NCBI RefSeq assembly: GCF_016629565.1 | Contig: NZ_AP023057.1 | Location: 310,001-374,000 of the forward strand | Length of the DNA: 64,000 nt | From: Nitratiruptor sp. YY08-10 | GTDB taxonomy: Bacteria > Campylobacterota > Campylobacteria > Campylobacterales > Nitratiruptoraceae | Direction: 5' to 3' | Shown here: piece after piece, positions 8,387 to 15,387 of the stretch | Position numbering within the stretch: the stretch's first letter is position 1 | How the letters are laid out: the number at the start of each line of letters is the position of its first letter | Made by a program: the position numbers and the translations under genes | The notes under the pieces: model-generated | What the model saw: only the letters and a program-made list of their open reading frames with translations | Databases searched by the model: none | Told to the model about the DNA's origin: nothing

Positions 8387-10677
8387 TGACACAATTGCCG
8401 ACACTGACCGTGTTTAACGGGCAGGTACCAGACAAAACAACGATGGATAAGGACACGTTCGCAAATAGTGTTCATATCTATCTCAACTATTTCAACGACA
8501 GCTTCGTGCCTGAGACAAACACACTTGTAAACAACATGAATACATTAAGTGGAGAAGTTCAAACAGCCGCAAACAATGCGGAAGCAAGCGCGCAAAATGC
8601 CGCAACGAGCGAGGCGAATGCTGCTAACAGTGAGCTAAAAGCGTACAAATGGGCTGAAGAAGCTGAAGATGTAGAAGTTGAAACGGGAAAATATAGCGCA
8701 AAGCACTGGGCAATAAAAGCCCAAGCAGCGGTTGCAACACTACCTGAAGGGACGATCGACGATCTACTTGTAGCTACTGATAAAACATGGAGCTCACAAA
8801 AGATTAGCGACGAGTTTTTTGCAAGAGGTGAAGTAGCGAAACCATCAATAATAGTTCCAGCGGATGGTGCAATAGACTTCAGCGGAACAATAGAATCGTC
8901 GGCTTTTGCCACAAAAGAAAACTTCATTGGAACTCAAGACTTTGTTGAATGGCAACTTGCAACAGATAGTGGATTTACAACTTTGGTTGACAGTTACGCC
9001 GGATCGTCAAATCTCACATCATGGACTCCGAACTATGGAAGCAACCCATCGACCACAATGTATGTAAGAGTTAGGCATGGCAGTGACAATCATATTTCAG
9101 AATGGAGCGATGTAGTTAGCTTCATGACACCAGCAAATACTGCGCCAACGATAAATTCAGTCACATGGTCAAACAGTACCATATACGACAACAATACATA
9201 CGATGTGACTATTGATGCAACAGACCCAGATGGTGATGTGCTGACATACAGCGTTACAGCGGATGACGCTAATGTGACGATTACTCAAGATGCAACTATC
9301 CCGAATGTTTTTCATGTAACTTTTCCAGATTACACAGCAGACACAATAGTAAATTTTACATACACGGTGGATGATGGAAATGGTGGTTCTGACAGTCTCA
9401 CAGAAGGAGTAACTGTTACAAATAATTACAATATTATGGCAACGATTGATAGTGGAGATAATGATTATTTGTATGATATATCTACAGATGCAAATGGAAA
9501 CGTGTTTGTATGTGGATGGGTTACATCTGGAAATCAGTATGATTGTTATATAGCAAAATTGGACAACAAACTAAATCTATTATCTCAATATACAATAGAT
9601 AGTGGCACAGGCAGTGATATGGTCACAGGTATTTCAGTGGATGCAAACGGAAATGTATTTGTGTGCGGATATAGTAATGATGGAACTACGTACAACTACT
9701 ATATAGCAAAGTTTGACAATGACTTAAACTTGATATCTCAATATACGATTGATAGTGGAGATAGTGATTATTTGTATAGTATATCTACAGATGCAAATGG
9801 AAATGTGTTTGTGTGTGGATATAGCAGTACTGCAACCACTTCTGTTTGCTATATAGCAAAGTTTGACAATGATTTGAACCTGATATCGCAATATACGATT
9901 GATAGTGGAAACGCTGATTATGGCAGGTGGATTTCAGTAGATGCAAATGGAAACGTGTTTGTATGTGGATATAGCAATGATGGGACTACATACAACCACT
10001 ACATAGCAAAGCTCGATAATGATTTAAATTTGATATCGCAATATACAATAGATGGTGGAAATGATGATTATTCATTCCGAATGTCTATTGACGGCAATGG
10101 AAATGTATTTGTATGCGGACATAGCTACGATGGAACTACATATAATGCTTACATAGCAAAGTTTGACAATGATTTGAACCTGATATCGCAATATACGATT
10201 GATAGTGGTACTGGTACTGATACTTTTATTTCAATTGATATAAATTCAAACGGAAACGTGTTTGTTGCTGGGTACAGTGACGATGGGACTACATATAATG
10301 CTTACATAGTAAAGTTCGATAATGATCTAAACCTGATATCGCAATATACAATAGATAGTGGAGATGCCGATTATTTATATGGTATATCTACAGATGCAAA
10401 TGGAAATGTGTTTGTATGTGGTAAATCAAATGATGGAACTACATATAATCATTATGTTTCAAAGTTTATTAATGATCTAAATATCCCTTCTGGAACATAC
10501 TCGATAACTGTTGGATCGATAACTTTTACATTAACTGATGTTGCCTTCACACCTACTGCACAAACTTGGACACCTACTGCTCAAACATGGTCGCCTACTG
10601 CTCAAACATGGTCGCCTACTGCTCAAACATGGTCGCCTACTGCTCAAACATGGACAGTATCAACGGGAACATTCTAA
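8386..10677 (+). CDS. Phage tail fibre with seven-repeat beta-propeller
   Basis: A 763-residue fibre protein. Domains in order: a short tail-attachment N-terminus; an Ala/Asn-rich coiled segment (about 50-110: AANNAEASAQNAATSEANAA); a fibronectin- or Ig-like domain (about 140-245); a cadherin-like beta-sandwich (about 247-350, with DPDGDVLTY and DDGNGGSD); seven repeats of about 50 residues (354-703), each with D-NGNVFVCGYS and YIAKFDNDLNLISQYTI; and a C-terminal tail of five heptads (TPTAQTW). Repeats of this type (SBBP-like) fold as propeller blades, and seven is a normal number to close the ring. The propeller is the likely receptor-binding part. The ATG at 8386 overlaps the previous stop; an in-frame GTG lies one codon before. 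Confidence 0.85.
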   Translation: MTQLPTLTVFNGQVPDKTTMDKDTFANSVHIYLNYFNDSFVPETNTLVNNMNTLSGEVQTAANNAEASAQNAATSEANAANSELKAYKWAEEAEDVEVETGKYSAKHWAIKAQAAVATLPEGTIDDLLVATDKTWSSQKISDEFFARGEVAKPSIIVPADGAIDFSGTIESSAFATKENFIGTQDFVEWQLATDSGFTTLVDSYAGSSNLTSWTPNYGSNPSTTMYVRVRHGSDNHISEWSDVVSFMTPANTAPTINSVTWSNSTIYDNNTYDVTIDATDPDGDVLTYSVTADDANVTITQDATIPNVFHVTFPDYTADTIVNFTYTVDDGNGGSDSLTEGVTVTNNYNIMATIDSGDNDYLYDISTDANGNVFVCGWVTSGNQYDCYIAKLDNKLNLLSQYTIDSGTGSDMVTGISVDANGNVFVCGYSNDGTTYNYYIAKFDNDLNLISQYTIDSGDSDYLYSISTDANGNVFVCGYSSTATTSVCYIAKFDNDLNLISQYTIDSGNADYGRWISVDANGNVFVCGYSNDGTTYNHYIAKLDNDLNLISQYTIDGGNDDYSFRMSIDGNGNVFVCGHSYDGTTYNAYIAKFDNDLNLISQYTIDSGTGTDTFISIDINSNGNVFVAGYSDDGTTYNAYIVKFDNDLNLISQYTIDSGDADYLYGISTDANGNVFVCGKSNDGTTYNHYVSKFINDLNIPSGTYSITVGSITFTLTDVAFTPTAQTWTPTAQTWSPTAQTWSPTAQTWSPTAQTWTVSTGTF
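9445..10494 (+). repeat. Seven tandem coding repeats of about 150 bp (propeller blades)
   Basis: Units start at about 9445, 9595, 9745, 9895, 10045, 10195 and 10351; five intervals are exactly 150 bp and one is 156 bp. Each encodes ATIDSG-type openings and the block NGNVFVCGYS. The DNA itself is similar between units (gatttgaacctgatatcgca recurs), so recombination between units could change the number of blades. Confidence 0.9.
10549..10653 (+). repeat. Five 21-bp tandem repeats at the fibre 3' end
   Basis: The 21-bp unit encodes TPTAQTW or SPTAQTW five times in frame. The last three units are nearly identical at the DNA level. Because the unit is a multiple of three, gain or loss of copies would keep the frame and only change the length of the fibre end. 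Confidence 0.93.
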
Positions 10678-10686
10678 GGAGATAAT

Positions 10687-11343
10687 ATGTATATAAAAAT
10701 AGACGATAAAACGCTAAAAATACTTGCGATAACAGAAAGCGTCCCGAACAAGTCACTCGGGACAACCATCATTGAAGATATGAATATTACAACAAAAAAT
10801 CCAGACTATGTAGTCGTATGGAGAGAAAGTGGTGGCATAAAAGTTCGTGAAAGAACGACAGAGGAGAAAGCTAAAATAGATGAACAAAAATTCAGACAAT
10901 TGAAAACAAAGAAACTTCGCATTTTTGAGAAAGAAACGAAATCGCACATAGAAACTTCATATCCAGAAATTAAACAAAGAAGCGATGTGAACGACAAGGA
11001 ATATTGGGGAGCTTGGTTAATCAGCCATTTTCCATCCACATACACAACAGACAATCTGTATCAAAAGTTTTTTACATCTGCTGCAAGAGTGATTGAAGGA
11101 ACATCGGATTTTCAAACAGAAGTTGAAAATTTAAAAGAAGTAGCTACATTTGCAGATACGGATGAAGAGGCTAAATATGCAGTTGCAATCGATCAGTTAT
11201 TAAAAGTTTCGGTCAGACAAGGTTGGGTTCAAGCGTGCAAAGCTGAATATGCAATAAAATCAGCTGTGGCTCAACAGGCAACGACGTTCGATGAATTGAA
11301 CGCTGTCAGTCTCAATCTAATTCCATACCCATTGCAAGGATGA
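10687..11343 (+). CDS. Phage tail-fibre-associated protein of unknown function
   Basis: A 218-residue protein with a helical, charged middle (about 60-85: TEEKAKIDEQKFRQLKTKKL) and a helical C-terminal half. It starts 9 bases after the fibre stop behind AAGGAG (10676-10681). Fibre genes are commonly followed by fibre-assembly chaperones, and the mix of an N-terminal beta part and helical C-terminal part would suit that, but I do not recognise a named domain. It ends three bases before the DUF1353 gene. Confidence 0.7.
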   Translation: MYIKIDDKTLKILAITESVPNKSLGTTIIEDMNITTKNPDYVVVWRESGGIKVRERTTEEKAKIDEQKFRQLKTKKLRIFEKETKSHIETSYPEIKQRSDVNDKEYWGAWLISHFPSTYTTDNLYQKFFTSAARVIEGTSDFQTEVENLKEVATFADTDEEAKYAVAIDQLLKVSVRQGWVQACKAEYAIKSAVAQQATTFDELNAVSLNLIPYPLQG

Positions 11344-11346
11344 TAA

Positions 11347-11766
11347 ATGTTTATAGGCAACATAGTCATAGATCATGTTGAAGGAACCACCAACTCTTTC
11401 GAGGTGGTTCTACCATTCAGATACAAGGGCAAAAAGTGGGATGTAGCTGTAAAAGGTGGTTGGGTAAGTGATGGTGCTTCAGTGCCAAAAATCTTTTGGA
11501 ACATCTTTCCACCTGTTGCTGGAAGATACCTTGAAGCTGCCATACTCCATGACGCTCTTTACAAGGCAGAAATCTTGCCAAGAAAGGAATGTGACTTATT
11601 GTTTCTTGAAGCTATGGAAGAGCTTGGGGTAAAGAAGTGGAAAAGACTCACTATGTACTATGCTGTTCGGATGTTTGGTTGGAGAGTATGGAGAAGTCAC
11701 AAAGGCGAAGAAGTCTTGAAAGCGAGAGAATATATCAAAGTAAAACCTATGAAGGGCAGAAAATGA
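11347..11766 (+). CDS. DUF1353 family phage protein
   Basis: A 139-residue protein with the DUF1353 signature: a strand-rich N-terminus, then GGWVSDGASVPKIFW and HDALYKAEILPRKECDLLF. The conserved Asp, Ser and His-Asp residues are present. The family is frequent in phages near lysis genes; its biochemical role is unknown. It overlaps the following lipoprotein gene by four bases (ATGA), which places it in the lysis cassette. Confidence 0.85.
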   Translation: MFIGNIVIDHVEGTTNSFEVVLPFRYKGKKWDVAVKGGWVSDGASVPKIFWNIFPPVAGRYLEAAILHDALYKAEILPRKECDLLFLEAMEELGVKKWKRLTMYYAVRMFGWRVWRSHKGEEVLKAREYIKVKPMKGRK

Positions 11767-12050
11767 AACGAACTCTACTTGCAATACTCGGTAGTTCTAT
11801 CCTATTGACCGGATGTGCAACCGATCCGTACTACAATGCGGCAAAAACGATATATGTTGCAGGCAAAAAAGTAGTGATAGCCAACTGGGACAAGCTTCCA
11901 AAAGATACGCAAGAAAAACTCAAAGAGATCGATGCTATGGCAGCAACCTATGATGCTTCGAGAAAAATCATAAAACCCGCAATCGAGGAAGCAAAAAAGG
12001 AAGTTGCAGAATCAAATTCGACAAAAGAGACAAATACATCATCACGATAG
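11763..12050 (+). CDS. Small phage lipoprotein, possible outer-membrane spanin
   Basis: A 95-residue protein with a lipoprotein signal: basic start (MKRTLL), hydrophobic core and lipobox LTGC with the lipidated Cys at residue 18. The mature part of 78 residues is helical and charged. The start ATG overlaps the previous stop (ATGA); the frame is open further upstream but without a good start. Lying just before holin and endolysin, it could be the outer-membrane spanin (Rz1-like) that joins the membranes at lysis. No inner-membrane spanin partner is obvious nearby, so this role is inferred. Confidence 0.75.
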   Translation: MKRTLLAILGSSILLTGCATDPYYNAAKTIYVAGKKVVIANWDKLPKDTQEKLKEIDAMAATYDASRKIIKPAIEEAKKEVAESNSTKETNTSSR

Positions 12051-12075
12051 TGTGTTGGTGGTGAAAAGGATTGAT

Positions 12076-12396
12076 ATGCCTCACAAAGATCCGACAAATT
12101 ATAGTTTTTTTACCTATCTTTGGGTTTTGGCATTATCACTATGGGGCGGAACTGCACATACAATTAGAAAAATAAGAAATGGCACTATCAAACATTTTTC
12201 ACTTTCTGAGTGGATTGGAGATATGGTTATAAGTGGTTTTTTGGGTGTGATTACATTCTACTTGTGTGAATATGCTGGCATAGAACAACCTTTAACCGCT
12301 GCACTTGTAGGTATATCTGCACATCAAGGAACGAGAGGCATTAGTGCTCTTGAAAAATATATTGCAAAAAAGATAGGAGTGAAACTGGATGGCTGA
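12076..12396 (+). CDS. Phage holin (LydA/holin superfamily III type)
   Basis: A 106-residue protein with three hydrophobic segments (about 8-25, 46-62 and 67-85). It carries the LydA-like pattern WGGTAHTIRKIRNG, FSLSEWIGDMVISGFLGV and ALVGISAHQGTRGI. Such holins open the inner membrane so that the endolysin reaches the cell wall. I chose ATG 12076 because AAGGA (12065-12069) lies at good spacing; an in-frame start further upstream would add about 24 hydrophilic residues. The end overlaps the endolysin start by eight bases. Confidence 0.85.
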   Translation: MPHKDPTNYSFFTYLWVLALSLWGGTAHTIRKIRNGTIKHFSLSEWIGDMVISGFLGVITFYLCEYAGIEQPLTAALVGISAHQGTRGISALEKYIAKKIGVKLDG

Positions 12397-12946
12397 TTTC
12401 AATCACGCATTTGAAGCATTGAAGCATCTTGAGTTCAAAGATTGTGACGATGCTTTGCATTGGAACGATGGTGAAGAGGGCTGGACGTTCATGGGGATAT
12501 ATCAAAAGGAACATCCAGATGCAGATATTTGGAAAGAATTGGCAAAGTATCAAGAGATCGAAAGCGATCCAAAAAAACTATCACAACTTTTGTGTAATAA
12601 TACTCATGCTGTGCAAGAAGTCAAAAACATCTACCGCCAAAAATACTGGAACAGGGCGAAGCTGTATGACGTGAAGAGCCAAAAGATAGCCGAGGAGATT
12701 TTTGTATTTGGAGTGAATACTGGGATAGAGAACGCTATCAAAAAAGCTCAAGAACTAGTTGGAGTAAAAGTAGATGGGGTTGTAGGTCCAAAAACTTTGA
12801 AGGCGTTGAATGAATATGATGTTGATCTTTTTGATGTTGGGTATGACTTCGAGGAACTCAAGTACTACAAGGAGCTTGTGAGGTCAAACCCAAAAAGATT
12901 TGCGAAGTATGAAGATGGGTGGGTGAACAGGGCAAAGGCGGTGTGA
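12389..12946 (+). CDS. Phage endolysin, GH108 family with C-terminal peptidoglycan-binding domain
   Basis: A 185-residue muralytic enzyme. The N-terminal half resembles the GH108 domain in a divergent form found in campylobacterial phages: FEALKHLEFKD, then ALHWNDGEEGWTFMGIYQ, where the Glu near residue 15 is the probable catalytic acid (the usual EGG motif is changed to EFK). The C-terminal half (about 105-185) resembles PG_binding_3: AQELVGVKVDGVVGPKTLKAL, ending with WVNRAK. There is no signal peptide, so release depends on the holin encoded just upstream (8-base overlap). It is the last gene of the prophage. Confidence 0.82.
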   Translation: MADFNHAFEALKHLEFKDCDDALHWNDGEEGWTFMGIYQKEHPDADIWKELAKYQEIESDPKKLSQLLCNNTHAVQEVKNIYRQKYWNRAKLYDVKSQKIAEEIFVFGVNTGIENAIKKAQELVGVKVDGVVGPKTLKALNEYDVDLFDVGYDFEELKYYKELVRSNPKRFAKYEDGWVNRAKAV

Positions 12947-12960
12947 TTTTTTTCAATAAC

Positions 12961-12992
12961 TGTCAGCAAAAAGTTGAAAATGTCTGCTGACA
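12961..12992 (+). other. Inverted repeat between endolysin and attR
   Basis: TGTCAGCA (12961-12968) is repeated inverted as TGCTGACA (12985-12992) around a 16-base loop. It could end the late transcript, but no T-run follows, or it could be an arm-type site for integrase or excisionase near attP. I cannot decide between these. Confidence 0.5.
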
Positions 12993-13035
12993 CCTTCGTT
13001 TAAGTTTCGGTATTTTGGGGCTTTATTTCAAGTTG

Positions 13036-13077
13036 CGGTTCTGTAGGTCGGGAGTTCGAATCTCTCCGGGCGCGCCA
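13036..13077 (+). other. attR: 3' fragment of a tRNA-Arg gene
   Basis: The 42 bases match the 3' part of a tRNA: end of the anticodon arm (TCTGT), variable loop AGGTC, T-arm GGGAG/TTCGAAT/CTCTC, acceptor strand CGGGCGC, then G and CCA. The acceptor and discriminator equal those of bacterial tRNA-Arg(CCG). No 5' half precedes it; phage intergenic sequence does. Such fragments mark attR, with the complete tRNA restored at attL, expected left of the window on the plus strand. The left limit of the shared core is uncertain. Confidence 0.85.
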
Positions 13078-13078
13078 T

Positions 13079-14968
13079 TTACTGTTTCATATAAACTTCC
13101 AGCGGTTCTGGTTTTCCAAGGAAAAATCCCTGTCCGTATCGAATGCCAAGGTTTTTTACAATTTCCAATGTTTTTTCATTATGAATGAATTCTGCAACGG
13201 TCATGATTTGTAGGTCATTTGCAAAAAGAGCAATCGATTTTGTAATTGCAAATGAGATATGAGAAGATTCAATATTTTTGATAAGTTCACCGTCTATTTT
13301 TAAAATATCTATGGGAAGATGCTGGAAAATACTGAAATTGGAGTATCCGCTTCCAAAATCATCTATGGCGATTTGTATGCCATAACTTTTGATTTCTTTG
13401 AGTCGTTCCTTCAATCGTTCGATATGTCCCGATTCATACTCCAAAAGTTCAATCGTAAGCCATTTTGCCAAATTTTTGTTCTGTTTGATCTCTTCTATTA
13501 TTGTGCTGTAAATGACATTATCTAAAATATCCGACATATTTAAATTGATACTGATATGCACGTTATAGGTATGTATGGCCTGAAATACAATCTCTATGAT
13601 CTTTTTCGTCAAGTCATTATAGACATTGGTAAAAGCAATTGGAGTGAGAAATTGATTTGGGGTGATGATATGGCCTTTTTGATCAATCATACGTGCCAAT
13701 GCTTCAAATTTGACAATGGAATTGTTCTTTAAGTCAAAGATTGGCTGATAATAGCAGATAATTCGATTATCATCTAATGCCTCTTTAACACTGTTGATAT
13801 TGATATCTTCTATTGCTTTATTGTGTTGGTTATGCTCTTTTTCATCAATGACTTGGTTTCTGCCTTGTCTTTTGGCAACGTAGAGTAACTCGTCTGTATA
13901 TTTTATGGCTTCGGTTGGACTTTTGAAATATTCCGGATGGAGATTGATACCGATAGAGACAGTTACTTTGATATGGTGTGTTTCATAGATAAAATCTTCT
14001 TGTTCGATAACCTTTCGGATACGTTCGGCAATCTCTTTTGCAATATTGGAGTCTCTATTTTCCCGGTATATAAAGAGCACGAACTCTTCTCCACCAAATC
14101 TGATCAAAAGATCTTCTTCTCGGATACTCTTTTTTATGAGTCTGGCAACCTCGCGTAAAACGTAATCTCCCGCTTTATGTCCATAAATGTCGTTTATTCT
14201 CTTGAAATGATCGATATCAAGCATCAAGATTTGATATCTTTGGGCTTGATACCGGGAATTGATAAATTCTCTTAGAAATTTTCTATTGTACACTTGGGTT
14301 AAAGGATCGATAAAGACCTCTTTTCTAGTTTTTATGTTAAGAAGCATTTGCCACAAAAGGATCAGCAGCAGAAGAAAAAAAGACAGAAAAATGTAGTAAA
14401 AGATATTTTTGATCGGTTCCATAACAGAAGATATGGTAAAGGGCAGATTTGTAGAAAAATCTATTGCAATGATAGCTTCTGTTTTTCCCTTGTATCGAAG
14501 CGGTTTGAGATAGGTGCCCCACAGTGTTTCAAGATCTTTTTCAAGGACTATCTGATCCTTCCCGCTATCATAGACGCGGTTCCAATTTTCGATATCCACG
14601 TTCAATGGAGCATCAAATTCGCCTCTGTCTTCTTTGCTTCCGTCAAGGAGATATCTGTATTTGCCATGCTTGTCTCTATACAAAATATAGACATATTTAA
14701 ATGTTGGTGTGATGAGCAACGATAATGCATCTTGAAGATTTTCACGTAACTTGGGATGGCTTCGAAGCGTAGAATAGAGATTTTTTGGAACCCGTTTTTT
14801 AACAACTTCCTCGATATTGTTTGCGAAATATTGTGCTTGTCGTGTAAATGTTTTTTCTATATTGATAGATATGTGCTTGTTGGCATGTGACACAGCGTAA
14901 AAGAGGTATATAATGGAAAGTATAATTGTGACAATGAGAAAACTGTAAATATATTTGTAACTTTTCAA
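13079..14968 (-). CDS. GGDEF-EAL membrane protein (c-di-GMP synthesis and/or breakdown)
   Basis: A 629-residue inner-membrane signalling enzyme. TM1 is about 8-27, a periplasmic sensor domain spans about 28-183, TM2 is about 186-208, a GGDEF domain covers about 215-380 (GGEEF intact, with DIDHFKRIND), and an EAL domain about 395-629. In the EAL domain the catalytic set looks complete: EALAR, the Asn in SINLN, ELLE, IDDFG, LKID, VAEFI and QGFFLGKP, so both domains could be active. Its start overlaps the preceding periplasmic gene (ATGA), and a TonB receptor gene lies before that. Its stop is two bases from the end of the attR tRNA fragment, so the prophage sits directly downstream. Confidence 0.92.
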   Translation of the reverse strand: MKSYKYIYSFLIVTIILSIIYLFYAVSHANKHISINIEKTFTRQAQYFANNIEEVVKKRVPKNLYSTLRSHPKLRENLQDALSLLITPTFKYVYILYRDKHGKYRYLLDGSKEDRGEFDAPLNVDIENWNRVYDSGKDQIVLEKDLETLWGTYLKPLRYKGKTEAIIAIDFSTNLPFTISSVMEPIKNIFYYIFLSFFLLLLILLWQMLLNIKTRKEVFIDPLTQVYNRKFLREFINSRYQAQRYQILMLDIDHFKRINDIYGHKAGDYVLREVARLIKKSIREEDLLIRFGGEEFVLFIYRENRDSNIAKEIAERIRKVIEQEDFIYETHHIKVTVSIGINLHPEYFKSPTEAIKYTDELLYVAKRQGRNQVIDEKEHNQHNKAIEDININSVKEALDDNRIICYYQPIFDLKNNSIVKFEALARMIDQKGHIITPNQFLTPIAFTNVYNDLTKKIIEIVFQAIHTYNVHISINLNMSDILDNVIYSTIIEEIKQNKNLAKWLTIELLEYESGHIERLKERLKEIKSYGIQIAIDDFGSGYSNFSIFQHLPIDILKIDGELIKNIESSHISFAITKSIALFANDLQIMTVAEFIHNEKTLEIVKNLGIRYGQGFFLGKPEPLEVYMKQ

Positions 14969-15387
14969 ATCGAATCCTCCAAATATTTTTGGAGTTCTTT
15001 AGGGAGTTCAATCTTGTACTTATGAATATTGTTTTTGAGAAAAATCAGATTAGGCCGGCCCTTCTGCCAATAAAAACCGCCGATGGCCTGTTTTCTATAA
15101 ATTTTTAATAGATGGTATGAACCAGCAAATATCATTTTTTCTGTTTTGATATCTGGTTTATGATAGACAAACAGGATATCTGCTTCGTTTGGTTCTTCTA
15201 CCAACCGTACATTGAGCGGCAGTGTGTGAAAAAGCGATTTTTTCTTCTCATCGTCCGTCCATATTTTGATAATGTATTTATGTGGAAAAAGAGCATGGAG
15301 GACCGTTGAATATATTTTTTGTTCTATTTGAAATATTGATGCCGATACACTACATATGAGCAGAAAAATAAGCGTTATTTTTTTCAA
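14965..15387 (-). CDS. Small periplasmic protein, YfiR-like (DUF4154-like) by pattern
   Basis: A 140-residue protein with an N-terminal signal peptide (hydrophobic 4-17, Ala-Ser cut region). The mature part has alternating strands and helices: a hydrophobic strand before ADILFVYH, then AGSYHLLKIY, then GGFYWQKGRPNLIFLKNNI and a final helix IELPKELQKYL. This last block recalls YfiR/DUF4154 proteins, periplasmic regulators that bind and inhibit YfiN-type diguanylate cyclases. Four-base overlaps tie it to the TonB receptor gene upstream and the GGDEF-EAL gene downstream. The family assignment is from pattern and context and could be wrong. Confidence 0.6.
   Translation of the reverse strand: MKKITLIFLLICSVSASIFQIEQKIYSTVLHALFPHKYIIKIWTDDEKKKSLFHTLPLNVRLVEEPNEADILFVYHKPDIKTEKMIFAGSYHLLKIYRKQAIGGFYWQKGRPNLIFLKNNIHKYKIELPKELQKYLEDSI

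Larger units (their letters stand above)
1..13077 (+). mobile_element. Right part of a siphophage-like prophage
   Basis: Thirteen kilobases of consecutive plus-strand phage genes run from capsid through tail, fibre and lysis, and stop at a 3' tRNA-Arg fragment (13036-13077) that looks like attR. There is no tail sheath gene, and the tape measure is long, so a long non-contractile tail (siphophage) is expected. Integrase, repressor, replication, terminase and portal genes are not seen and must lie to the left, so this is only part of the element. The late genes look intact: there are no interrupted reading frames apart from one that fits programmed frameshifting. A Nitratiruptor temperate phage (NrS-1) is known; kinship is an inference from host type only. 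Confidence 0.93.

Noticed and set aside
7535-8404. A 289-residue minus-strand frame over the tail-tip gene
   Set aside because: It is antisense to a gene in a continuous phage operon and shows no domain or ribosome site.
9445-10653. CRISPR array or noncoding tandem repeat
   Set aside because: Units are 150 or 21 bp, in frame, without spacers, and encode regular protein repeats.
13031-13077. A complete tRNA gene
   Set aside because: No 5' half (acceptor GCGCCCG and D-arm) is found upstream; only the part from the anticodon arm to CCA is present, so it is an att fragment.
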